A stretch of 64,000 bases of DNA from Lepraria neglecta. Taxonomy: Eukaryota > Ascomycota > Lecanoromycetes > Lecanorales > Stereocaulaceae. How positions within the stretch are numbered: the stretch's first letter is position 1; each line of letters starts with the position of its first letter. This document shows, piece after piece, positions 38,052 through 48,144 of this stretch. The notes under the pieces were generated by a model that was not told the DNA's origin, did not search any database, and saw only the letters and a program-made list of their open reading frames with translations. The translations under genes and the position numbers were made by a program. The stretch lies in assembly GCA_033220425.1 (NCBI GenBank), contig CM065648.1, positions 124,001 through 188,000 of the forward strand, given 5' to 3'.

Positions 38052-39000
38052 TCATGATGAGCCAGCCTGATCTGCCGCTAATCCTATAAAGTCTTCTCGG
38101 AGCGGAGACCACCGCGAAAGTAGAGGCGGTTTAGGATTTGGCGACGTAATAAGCGATTGTAGAGAGTGTGGGATGATGATGTCCGTACCGCAGCTCACTC
38201 CTTTATCCCCTTGCTCTTCCCCCTTACGGGAGTAACGAGGCTTAATACTTTTGAAGCAGATTTGTATATCGTATGTTGACGAGAGGAGGGTAGTAGGGAG
38301 TAGAGGAGGAGGAGGAGGAGGATCAAGATCAGAGATGGGATCTTCTGTCTTCTCGCGGAGGACGGAAAATCTAGATAGGCGCCATCTGTCAGTACTGAAT
38401 CTGCTAGCGGGGGGTTCAAGGGTCATACCCAGCTTCTAAGCCTGCTACAGAAGTCTGTGGAGTGCTGAGGGAGCAGTGCCTCCCGCCTTGCTCAGAAGTC
38501 GGGCCGTCGCATCTGGAGTGGAAGCTGCTGCTGCTGCTGTCAATGCTTGCGCCCTTGGCTCTACGGAGTCTCAAGCCCGATTGCTGCGACTCTTGTGCTC
38601 CTCCGGCACCGAGCACCAGTTCCTCAAAGGATGGAAAGCTTTCGTCTTCCTCTCCACCGCCTTAACTGCGGTCGCTGCTGAGATCGAGTCCGTTTAAGGG
38701 AGCTGGAGCTGTTACTAAAGGCGCACCAGAAGCAAAGACGACGAAAATTATCTTCGGCGTATAATTTAGTGCCTTTGAGATCCAGTGCCTCCTTATAGGA
38801 TAACAAGTCGAGAGGATCCTTCGGCGACGCGCTAGTCAAATTAAGGACTTGGCTCAAGTCGTAGTCGTTGAGCCGTCCACCCCATCCGCCGCTGGGTCTA
38901 GGAACCGTAGGAGTATATCCCTCTTCGTAGATAATGGGAACACTACTAACCGACGCTACCGATGGCCTTTACCAGCCAAACCGGATTCGTTGGGGGGTTG
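38052..39000 (-). pseudogene. Probable N-terminal part of the chromodomain gene, disordered and scarred
   Basis: Minus-strand coding-like pieces precede the chromodomain exons: PIIYEEGYTPTVPRPSGGW and DYDLSQVLNLTSASPKDPL, then LLSYKEALDLKGTKLYAEDN and LKRTRSQQRP near 38,960-38,640, and a serine-rich, acidic stretch (EEDESFPSFEELVLG, SIDSSSSSFHSR) near 38,640-38,430. They sit in different frames without clear splice joins. They may be exons of the same protein, now decayed, or a separate gene. I do not recognise a domain. Confidence 0.35.
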
Positions 39001-39477
39001 GTAGAACTGGATAGGCGTTCGAGTAGAGCCTAATTCCGTTTCGTGTTTGTTTTCCTTCCGCGCGTCTTCGTCGCCTCGCACTCTCCTTTTCAACTACTCA
39101 TCACACATTTCAAAGCAGAAATCTTAAGAGACTTCATCCTAACAATGCCATAATATGCCATGCGGAAATTAAACTGTCCAAGTTATTACGGAGTGCATAT
39201 TTATTTCCAGCACCATCCTCAGCCATAATCACGGAAATATAATGATTTTCTCCAATCTTTCAACGGTGACAACGGTGCAGGTCAAGCAGCTGATCAGTAC
39301 AAGAAAAGTCTTATATTTATTTCGCGTCCTTGTAATACCGAATGCTTCGACGAGAGTCGTCGCGAAGGAGCAGTAAAGCTTCTTGCTTTCTTCAATAATA
39401 GAGTGAGTATTCTTTCCAATTGCCCTACTTTCAAGCAATACTATTTTTAATTCAACTAGAAGAACACTTTCTTGATG
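39001..39477. other. Intergenic, no gene seen
   Basis: AT-richer near 39,230-39,420. An 87-codon minus frame (39492-39229) has no recognisable features. Confidence 0.35.
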
Positions 39478-39757
39478 GGGGGCTTTTCTCAACTACTTTG
39501 GTTGGGTGGCCTAGCGCAGTCTGAGCCGCTTTGGTGATAGATGCCTCATCAGAAGGTCTAGTTAGAACGGCTTTTCTTGTCGGGAGGCTTTTCTCAACCG
39601 CTTTGGTTGGGTGGCCGAGCGCAGTCTGAGCCGTTTTGGTGACAGATGCCTCGACGGAACGCTCTAGCCGGGTGAGGTTTATCCTAATGGGGGGCTTCTC
39701 TTAACCGCTTTGGTTGGGTGGCCTGGCGCATTCTGAGCCGCTTTGGTGACAGATGCC
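39478..39757. repeat. Tandem repeat, three units of about 106 bp
   Basis: Three imperfect copies begin GGCTTTTCTCAAC-like at 39481, 39586 and 39693. Each contains TTTGGTTGGGTGGCC, CGCAGTCTGAGCCG and TTTGGTGACAGATGCC. The spacing is 105 and 107 bp. The array stops about 60 bp before the gene to its right and may be its promoter or leader. The TGGCCGAGCGC stretch resembles a tRNA A-box, but no B-box is seen. Confidence 0.75.
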
Positions 39758-39817
39758 CTTTAGGAGCTTTACTATTACTGATGAAGACTTGCTAAATACT
39801 CTCAGGCTAGGGGGGCC

Positions 39818-41356
39818 ATGGGCCGCGGGAAATCGGGACCGCCTCGTAATGAAAAGACGCAACCAACGTACAAAAATATCTTCAATGGAGGCCAAACAGA
39901 TTTACATTTCGGGGAGAGGTCCAGCGCTCCAGTCTCCGGCCCGCCGCCATCAAGAGACGAATGTGATTCGCAGACAGATGGTAGTGTCGATGAGTTGAGT
40001 GCACAAGAATATGGGCGTAGGTCTGGCATCGTCGATGCCCAGAATTTTTCTTCTACCAACAAAAACCGGAAGCGAAGGAGAACGACTCATACGACAAGTC
40101 CACACATCAACGGCGAATCAGACAGCTTCGAAAATGATGATACTGAATTCATAGATGGCGCCAATAAGGATGGGAAAGCGGCAAGTGACGAAAACACCGA
40201 GGAAGATCCTCAAGATGCCAATCCACCATTCCATTTTTTCAAAACTTATGAGGCGATGGAAAACACTAGCAAATGGACGCTCCAGTCAGGCACAGTTGTT
40301 GAAGATGTTCTTTTCAACTCCTTGAAGACTGAAGATCGGGATATGTTGTCATAGTCACCTCGTGGCTGGTGGATAGTGGATCTAAACCAGGACTTTGCCT
40401 TCTTGGAGTCATTGTTCAATGAGGCCGATTTGGAAGAAATCTACGAGATTGCTATTAACAAATTTCCCGAGCTCCCAATCGGCGTGCGTGAAATTTTCGA
40501 TCAATTCAATGTCGAAGAGGATGCCATTTTTTGGGAACGTATAAGCCAGCTCTTGAAACTATCGTCAACGAACACGGATTACCGCTTTCGAGTATGGCTG
40601 ACAAAGGCTCTCATAAAATGGTGGAGCATGTGCGATCTTGGTACCTTCCGTCACGACCATTCCGAACAATGGTGGTCGGTCCATCTCTGGGGTTATGTCA
40701 TCGACGATGTCTTAGCAACAATACCTGGCGCAATGCAAGAACGGTAGGTTTCAAAAGCCCATCAAAAGTTCGTTCACTAATAATATTCAAGTGGAGAGAT
40801 AACGCTAGAGGCAAATGCGAAGCGCAAAAGTCAACTTCGAAATAATGGCCGACGAATACCTGGTTCAAGAGTCGACGCTAAGCTCGTAGCGGACAACAAG
40901 TGCGAATATTTTGTTATCGAAGCAGCCAAACATTCCAGTCACGATGATCATGGAGCTAAGCATGACAATGATTATGAGAAATTAGTTCGACATCTTCAAG
41001 ACATGCTCTGGTTTCTATCTGAGAGATACGGCCATCAAGTCATATCTTCGAAAGGCGATTGGTCAATATATGGTCTTACACATAAGGGCTATATATCATT
41101 CTTACATCGTCACCATAAGTTCTACGTCCCATCTGCAAGGAGACATATCAAAGCCTTCTTGGACATCCTGAAATTCGCATATCGGCTAAAGGTATGCATA
41201 GATCAAATGACTCAGGAGCACAACAATCTTGACACAGAGACGGAGTGGACGTCAAGCAGGAGCACGATCTACCCATTTCCTACTCCAGGAAAAAAGGAAG
41301 GTCCTACTAAGGGAAAGAAGGGAGGTCCTACTCCAAAGGGAAAGGAAGGGAAATAA
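39818..41356 (+). pseudogene. Large unknown fungal protein, one in-frame stop; possible nuclease-like domain
   Basis: Two exons (39818-40743, 40792-41356) around a 48-nt intron (GTAGGT, CACTAAT branch, CAAG end) keep one frame of 496 codons, interrupted only by a TAG at 40352-40354. The N-terminal 140 residues are polar with a basic patch (NKNRKRRRTTH). The middle (about 180-305) holds acidic helices and a Trp-rich block (FRVWLTKALIKWWSM, EQWWSVHLWGYVID). The C-terminal part (about 325-440) reads RIPGSRVDAKLVADNKCEYF, VIEAAKH, GHQVISSKGDWSIYGLTH and is followed by a GKK/KGK tail. The D..E..K spacing faintly recalls restriction-endonuclease-like domains of fungal multigene families, but the ExK motif is not clean. 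Stop suppression, a sequencing error or pseudogenisation cannot be told apart. Confidence 0.5.
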
Positions 41357-42383
41357 ATGACAGATGAAAAAACGGGGCGATATATCTTGAAGCTACATCT
41401 GACATCGAGCGTGCTGAATTGTTTTCCCCGGGAGCCCGTAGTATTTCGACTCATTTAACTAAGCTCAAGTTATACGTTGATCACGAAGCGTCATCGAAAA
41501 GAATCAATTTATGTGATGTCATCTACCTCTACCGAGGTCAAAAAGTGTGGGTAGAAGTTGTGGGAGGGCTCAGTCAGACTAAGGGAATGGATGTCGAGAC
41601 ATATTGACAATTATTTATCGCGAAGCTAGCGAGGCCGCTTTGTCCTATTCTTCTCTTGTCTCTTCTTCATCATTCTGTAAGTGTAGCGGATTAGGGAGAA
41701 CAATCTTCGGGAGAATAGGAGGAAGCGGTTCGAGAGGTCAATAGAGGGGTTCTAGCTTGCTTTTTTTATGAGTTAGGCAGTACTTCACGAAGGGACGTGC
41801 GATTCCCTCTAGAGTCTCAATATGCAGAGATAGATATTTCAGATGGCCTTGATGAAATTATTGCGAATATTTTTGATCTCCCACGCCTATTCAAATGCAT
41901 CGGGAAGTATGAATATTCAATCCTTCGTAAAGAGAAGGTAATGGAGCTTGAGGTATTATCCAGCGCCACTCTTCTCATCTTGTCCTGGATCAACATAGCG
42001 ATCGAGGAGCAAGATCATTCGTCAAGCAGAAGTAGTTGTTCACCCCGGATGGCGCGCGCGATATGATAGACAAAACCTCGTCGTATTCCATAGAATTTCA
42101 CACCTTGACGGTAGCATCAGCTACTGCTTCTCAGCACTTCCAAGTCCGGCGGATTTCTATAGCTAGGACGCGGTGAATATCCTTTGGCTCGATTAATTTG
42201 TGCGATAAAGCCATTCTTCGAACATTTGCAACTCTTCAACGCCGTCTTTTTGGTGTATCGTTGCCAGTACTAATCCTTGCAAAGTGAGAAGGCGCACAAA
42301 TACCCATCATGTCCTCAATTTCGCGTTTCCTAAGTCCTGTTATTGGCCGAAAGGGGGTATAGGTAGGTCGAATAGCAGATGTG
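41357..42383. other. Intergenic; two unassigned plus-strand frames
   Basis: Frames at 41419-41607 and 41797-42066 (SQYAEIDISDGLDEIIANIF) have coding-like composition but match no family I recognise. They may be trailing pieces of the unknown gene to the left or of a lost neighbour. Confidence 0.3.
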
Positions 42384-42410
42384 TGACTCATTGCCAAGAA
42401 GAGTGAGTCA
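42384..42410. promoter_or_regulatory. Pair of AP-1-type sites upstream of GST gene
   Basis: TGACTCA at 42384-42390 and its complement TGAGTCA at 42404-42410 are each followed by a TGCCAAGAA-type sequence, 166-192 bp before the GST start. This is the classical bZIP (Yap1/Gcn4/AP-1) target and would suit an oxidative-stress-induced transferase. Function is inference. Confidence 0.55.
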
Positions 42411-42575
42411 CTGCCAAGAATTGCAAGGCTTCCTATTATATCGCCCTTTGCTATAATCCGTGAGCGAGATAACTACAGCTATATTTTCACACCTGTATCG
42501 TTTGCTGTCAGCGTTGCATATAGCTACGCAGTTATTATCAAGCAATCGAGATAAAGCCTGTGACAGAGTATCAAC

Positions 42576-43259
42576 ATGTCTTTGTTGTTTTACTACATCC
42601 CTCACTCCACCTCCAATGTCACCTCCGCTGTTCTCGACGAGCTAGAATACAGTCTGCCCTGCCCTTTGGCCAAGCGTATTGAGCTTTCCATCCAAGCGGG
42701 CGATACCAAGGCGCCACATTACTTGTCTACGGTCAATCCGAACGGACGGGTCCCTGCCATCGTCCACGATGGCGTGTCCATCTGGGAATCCGCGGCCATT
42801 ACCATGTATCTAGGCGAGACCTTCGGCGTCGCAGGAAGTTCCAATTATAGAATGCAGTCGCTGTACCCTGCCTTGGGCCCCAAGCGGGGCGAGGCTATGA
42901 AGTGGATCGTATGGGGGAATACAACCCTTGCAGATGCCGCTTCTCGCCTAGGGGCTACGTTGCCTGTGGGATCGCCCGGGGCTGTGGAGGAGGGCTCGCA
43001 GGATTTTATCCCGGATAACAACAAGCGCAATTCAGACGAGGCGGAGGCGAAGAAGGATATCGCGAAGAGTCTGGATATTCTGAATGGAGCGTTGCATGAT
43101 AACGATTTTCTCATTGGTCAGGGGTATTGTTTGGCAGACACTCATTTGTGGAGCTTCGTGTCCTATATAAGGATCTTAGGTGTGGACTTGAACGCTCACG
43201 CCAATGTCAAGGCTTGGGCAGCGAGGGTTGGAGATCGGCCTGCCCTGAATCATGAGTAA
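42576..43259 (+). CDS. Glutathione S-transferase
   Basis: A single exon gives 227 residues, the usual length for a cytosolic GST. The N-terminal thioredoxin-like half begins MSLLFYYIPHSTSN and has the glutathione-binding VNPNGRVPAI (53-62) with the cis-proline Pro60 and the ESAAITMYLGE stretch, whose Glu71-Ser72 bind the gamma-glutamyl group. The helical C-terminal half ends with the capping region (GQGYCLADTHLW). Such enzymes conjugate glutathione to electrophiles in the cytosol. The frame is intact although decayed genes lie on its left and a transposon nest starts 375 bp beyond its stop. Paired AP-1-type sites upstream suggest stress induction. It is too far from the PKS cluster (10 kb, with pseudogenes between) to call it a cluster enzyme. 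Confidence 0.92.
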   Translation: MSLLFYYIPHSTSNVTSAVLDELEYSLPCPLAKRIELSIQAGDTKAPHYLSTVNPNGRVPAIVHDGVSIWESAAITMYLGETFGVAGSSNYRMQSLYPALGPKRGEAMKWIVWGNTTLADAASRLGATLPVGSPGAVEEGSQDFIPDNNKRNSDEAEAKKDIAKSLDILNGALHDNDFLIGQGYCLADTHLWSFVSYIRILGVDLNAHANVKAWAARVGDRPALNHE

Positions 43260-43633
43260 AAGCAAGTCGCTAGTGCAATAGAGACTAGTAGTATGGAAGT
43301 TGGTACAAATGGAAGTTGGGTCGTTAGCTTTATTGAGAAGCTAGTTCTTGTTGTTATAGTAGTAGCTTTTGCAGATCTAATTATGAATTTCGAGCTGGTC
43401 CGCTGATTCGAAAAGGGTAATGCCTTTGGTCGAAGTGCCGTTGCCACGAGTACTTACTAATATCCTACTCCGGTTCTAGCACCTAGTATCCGAGTTCTCC
43501 TAGGAGACGTCTTCCCGGAGGATTGGCGTAGTAGGAGAGTTGGTACCTCGCTACCTATTTTCGAGACTTATCTAGATTACGCTGCCTAGGAGTATTAGGT
43601 TAGTATAAGAGCAGCAAGATCCGAGTATCTTGC
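43260..43633. other. Intergenic, edge of the transposon nest
   Basis: No gene seen. Composition shifts to TA-rich after about 43,440. Confidence 0.4.
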
Positions 43634-44270
43634 TGTTAAGACCAGGAGCTATAACCAGAGATGCGTCTACGGGCGTAGCGCCTATTATAGTATAAGTCGG
43701 ACTAGATAATACCCGACTCGGACAAGACCCTGAGGGCTTAGTATACTAAGCGATAAGCGTAACAAGTATAGTATAATTAAAGCGATTATAGAAGATAAAT
43801 ATAATAAGCGTAGTATAATTAAAGCGATTATAAAGTATTTAGCGGACTTTTGTATATCTATATATAAAGAGTATTTACTTACTATTTAGAGTATTTACTT
43901 ACTACTTAGAGTATCGTACTTAATTTACTTCTTATATCTATTTATTACGAGCTATAATAGAAGGCTTGGCAAAGTCTTAGTTGGCTCACGATTACCGTAC
44001 GCTTAGCGTGTATTAGCGCTACGAGTCCCGTACGCCCCTTATTTAATAGAGGGTTTGCGCTCCCCTCTCTTATAGACTCCTTAAGAATTAGTCTTAGTAT
44101 AAACCCTACTACTATACTTTATTTTATATTACTATAGGTTTCTATTATAATTATAATTCTCCTTCCTTATAAAGGGTAGCGATTTAGAATAAATATACTA
44201 AGGCAAATATATATAACTTGTAGCCAGAACGGAGGCGAAATATCTAGTACCTTAGAAGATAGTAGAGATA

Positions 44271-44470
44271 TGGCCCGGAAAGATATGGGATATCCTATAG
44301 GATATCCCAAGGGTTGGGTATGGGATTCCGGTATGGGATGGGATTAGAAGATCCTAAATCCCATATCTTTTAGGAGATATGGGATAGGATTTCAGACCTT
44401 GATACTATACTATACCCCGGGATGGGTAAGAGAGCCAATATCCCATACCATCCCATATCTTTCCGGGCCA
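44271..44470. mobile_element. 200-bp MITE with TA target duplication
   Basis: Terminal inverted repeats of about 21 bp, starting TGGCCCGGAAAGATATGGG, close a 200-bp element. TA flanks it on both sides (44269-44270 and 44471-44472). The inside is rich in short ATGGGAT-type repeats. There is no coding capacity. TA duplication and small size fit a Tc1/mariner-derived MITE. It is clearly less TA-biased than the retroelement around it. Confidence 0.82.
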
Positions 44471-46213
44471 TAAGTAGAGATAGATAATATTAATAGATAG
44501 TTAGCGAAGGTAGTAGAAACCTCTCATAACTACCTAGAGACGATAGCTATGCTTCGAGAGTAATAGATTTAGTCTCTACTCTAGACGAGCGTCTAGTATA
44601 GGCTCGATACTACCGAATCGAGCTCGTTAAGTAATATAAATCAGATACTATTCTAGCTCAAATCGAGACTCTCGAGCGTACTACTCTAGATCTAGAGGTT
44701 ACTATATAGATAAGACGCTATCTAGAAGAATTATTGAAGTAGTAAGAACTCTAGGAGACGCTAGCTTAGATCGAGGCTCTAGAAAGGAGAGAAGTCGTCC
44801 CCCCGCCAGCTATAGTTCCTCCTCTACTATCTAGTTTAGACTCTATAAGCTATACTCGCGGTTCGAAATATATATAAAGCGTATCCTCTAATAAGGAAGA
44901 AGATTAGGGCCTATATATAAGACTAGTAAAGCTATCCAAATATTATAGAAAGACTATTTAGGAATACTATAATTAGATAGAGAAATATAATATCGTCTTT
45001 TAATAGACTTATTACTATTTTAAGATAGATAAGGATTATATTCTATATATAATATTAGCGCTATATAGTAGCCTATAGTAACTATAGAGAAGCTATAAGA
45101 AGATATATCGGTTAGAGTAAGAGTATTATACCTAGGAGTTCTTTTCGGGGTTCCTTATTAATCTAATTTAGAACCCTATAAACCGTTAAATATAGACCTT
45201 TTAGGAGATCTAGGACGTCTATTAGCGGAATAACTAGTCTACTAGATAATTTAATTAGTACCTAAAGAACCTTAAAGACTAATTATCCCTAATAGATAAA
45301 TTCTACTAAGAGAGTATCTTCCTTACGAAGCCTAGACTAAACCTATATAAAGTAGTACTAATAACTATTCTAGTACCGTAAAAGAGATTAGAAGATATAG
45401 ATATAGATAAGCCGATAAATGATAATTTATAATCGCTTTATAGTTGAGAAGCTAAGGGAGTATAGATAGGAAATAGAGGAAGAAGAGATAGGAGTACTAT
45501 AACTAGTAGCGGCTCTATCTAGAAGAGTCTTCCTCCTCGCTTAAAGAGAGATATAGATAGTATATAAGTAAATCGAAATAATAAATCCGATATTATCTAC
45601 TATAACTACGAGAAACGAGGATATATTCGGCTAAATTATATAAAACCTACGGCGAATAACTAGTATATCCTAGTTAGTTTAGTTACGACCCTAGAGGACT
45701 ATATAGTAGAGCCGACGGGAAAAGAATATCCTTTATCTAAGAATCCTCGAAAGGATAAGAGAAAGAAAGACTAGAGGTAATATCGTTCCCTATTATAACT
45801 ATTCTAGATTTTATTCTTCTAAATAATAGAATAAAAGAGACCCTAGTAGAGTATTAATTTAATATTAGTACTAAGGTAAATATAATTAGCTAGCGTTTTA
45901 CTATTAAGTATAATATAAAGCTAATAAATAAGGCTAAACTACTAAGACTAACTTAGATAGATAGTAGCTCGGTATATTACTATGGAGTATACTAAGTAAC
46001 TACTCGGCTAAAAGATAGTTAGGGATATATAAGAGATACTATTTATATCTATTACGTTATTAATAAGTAGAGCCTCTCTATTATACTAGGGATACTAAAT
46101 ATAGAGAAAAAATACCTTAAGATTAATACGAGCGTAAGGATCTAGCGTTTCGGTATTAATATAAACTCGCTTGAACTACTAGGCTAAAAAGAGTTTATTA
46201 AGAAGGTCTAAAG

Positions 46214-46396
46214 TGTTAATAGCCGGCCTAGAGTCAAGTTATAGGGGTAGAATAGACGATGATATAGAATCTAGAGGAGGAAGCTATATATAGACGCACT
46301 AAAGGTAAACAATAGTACCTACCAAGCTGCCTAGCCTAATAGGGCTAGCGATAGAAGATAATAGAAGATTATCGTATATAGGCTAGGGCCGTAACA
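46214..46396. repeat. LTR 1 of TRIM-like element
   Basis: 183-bp direct repeat, partner of 47247-47429; ends GCCGTAACA. Confidence 0.8.
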
Positions 46397-47246
46397 CTAA
46401 CCCCCTCTTCAACAAGCAACGACCGCGTTGCTATAGCTAATCCCCTCCTCTAGAGCCTATTCTATATACTTGCCGACGGTAGCGATATCCAACGGATCGA
46501 TTTGGCTATATAGTAGTATTTCTTATATATCTATAAGTTCCATCGCGTCTATCTGATATATAGTCCTATCAAGCTTCCTAGCTCTTATCTTAGCTTAGTA
46601 TTGCTATTACCGGCTAAATCATCCTAGTCTAGCGTTGCCATCGCCTTATAGAGGTCGTAATCGTAGGTTGAATCGTAGGAAGGGGCCATCGAGCGGTAGA
46701 TAGAAGAATTGAATATGTTGAGGATCATCAACACGGTTGTCAATGTTGCTATTGTAGTAGGCTCACTGTTGCTAGGTATGGGGCGCTTCTCCAGTCGAAT
46801 CGAGATGCCGTTCAAGCAGGCTCACTATAGGTGCTATTCAAGCGGGCTCACTGTAGGTGCCGTTCAAGTAGGCTTACTGGTTTCTACGTCGTTTATTTAG
46901 ACTCGCTGACTGGCTTACAAGCCCTACGGTTTATTTAACCTCGCTAACAAGCTTATAAAGGCGGGGGTTATACGGTAGATCAGGTTTTATCTATAGTACT
47001 ATCGGTATCGAGTAGAATCTCTAGGTGTTCGCTTACCAAGAGTATACTATAGTAGATAGATAGACTTATCCTAGATCAACCGATCCTATATAGCTAGTAT
47101 ACTACTACTATTTACTAGGAGGTACTAAAAGTACCCTCTATCCTAACGCCGATAATACTTCTTACCTATAGCGGTATTAGTTTCTACTCGGCCGCCGCGA
47201 GTATATAGGCTTTATATCGCCAGTTAACGATAGAGATTCTATATAC

Positions 47247-47429
47247 TATCAAGGGCCAGCCTAGAGTCAAGTTATAGGGGTAGAATAGACGATAATATAG
47301 AATCTAGAGGAGGAAGCTATATATAGACGCGCTGAAGATAAACAATAGTAGCTACTAAGCTATCTAGTCTAATAGGGCTAGCGGTGAAAGACGATAGAAG
47401 GTTATCGTATATAGGCTAGAGCCGTAATA
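47247..47429. repeat. LTR 2 of TRIM-like element
   Basis: 183-bp direct repeat, partner of 46214-46396; followed by the TAAAG duplication. Confidence 0.8.
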
Positions 47430-47549
47430 TAAAGGGAATTAATAATCTACGCGCTTCTTATATCGAATCTATAATTAATACTAATATAAAATACCTCTAT
47501 AGAATTAGTAAAAGTATAGACTAGCCGTAATATAGACGAAGTTACTACG

Positions 47550-47720
47550 TGTTACGAACTATACGTACTAGTATCGTATTATAGATTAATTCTCAATAGG
47601 GATAGAGGTATAACTATACAAGAGGTAAAGTAGGCTTCAAGTAATACTAAGCGGGTCTAGTATATAATTAGATAATATATATTTAGCATCTAGCCTAAGA
47701 GATCTATCGTATATAGTAAA
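47550..47720 (-). mobile_element. Chromovirus LTR, first part, split by a Helitron-like insertion
   Basis: Sequence from TGTTACGAAC onward matches the 461-bp LTRs at 4341 and 10529 on the minus strand. It breaks at 47720 and resumes at 56096, so one LTR was split by the outer Helitron-like copy. Confidence 0.8.
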
Positions 47721-48144
47721 TTTTTCTTCTAATAATAGATTATAAGGACTTTCGGAGTAATTCCGCACTTGTAGCCAATTAGATTGGCCCTATATTCTAC
47801 ATTCCCTCTCTTAGCTAGCGCCTTTAACTACCAAAAGTTGAATTCGTATCGTAACTTCCTCGCACTACTTCCTCGCGCTATATACGTTATATAGTATCAA
47901 GATAATTTCATAAGTTTTGGACTCAATTATTAGCTTGCTTGCGTATCAAGAATTTTTAGGATCGGCCTATTTACGTAATAGTTATGACTAAAAGAAGCGT
48001 TTTCGCTATGTTTTGCTGGCAGTACGAGCTCGGTAGTAAATGCCAAGCATTGAGCTTGGCACCCCCGGACCTAGAATATCAAAAGTTGAATACGTACCGC
48101 AACTTCTTTGCAGCGATACCCCGCGCCATATATATTATATGATA

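Larger units (their letters stand above)
46214..47429. mobile_element. TRIM-like short LTR element
   Basis: Two direct repeats of equal length (183 bp, 46214-46396 and 47247-47429) have TG-like starts and CA-like ends. They flank about 850 bp of sequence with no retroviral-type coding, and a perfect 5-bp target duplication TAAAG lies at 46209-46213 and 47430-47434. This is the layout of a terminal-repeat retrotransposon in miniature. The interior has a short tandem motif near 46,800-46,880 built on TTCAAGCAGGCTCACT. It is a non-coding element moderately affected by RIP; the strand is not certain. Confidence 0.82.
43634..47549 (+). mobile_element. Ty3/gypsy-like element, 5' part, carrying two later insertions
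   Basis: An LTR related to the chromovirus family begins near 43634 and diverges from it after about 43,945. A gag region follows on the plus strand, with a zinc-knuckle-like segment near 45,597-45,640 and protease-like sequence near 45,900-46,200. The element is cut by a MITE (44271-44470) and a TRIM-like element (46214-47429) and stops at 47549, where another family's LTR begins. It is a heavily RIP-decayed fossil with many breaks. The 3' part is missing. Confidence 0.65.

Noticed and set aside
39478-39757. tRNA- or SINE-like identity for the 106-bp repeats because of TGGCCGAGCGC.
   Set aside because: Only an A-box-like word is present; no B-box, no tRNA fold and no A-rich tail.
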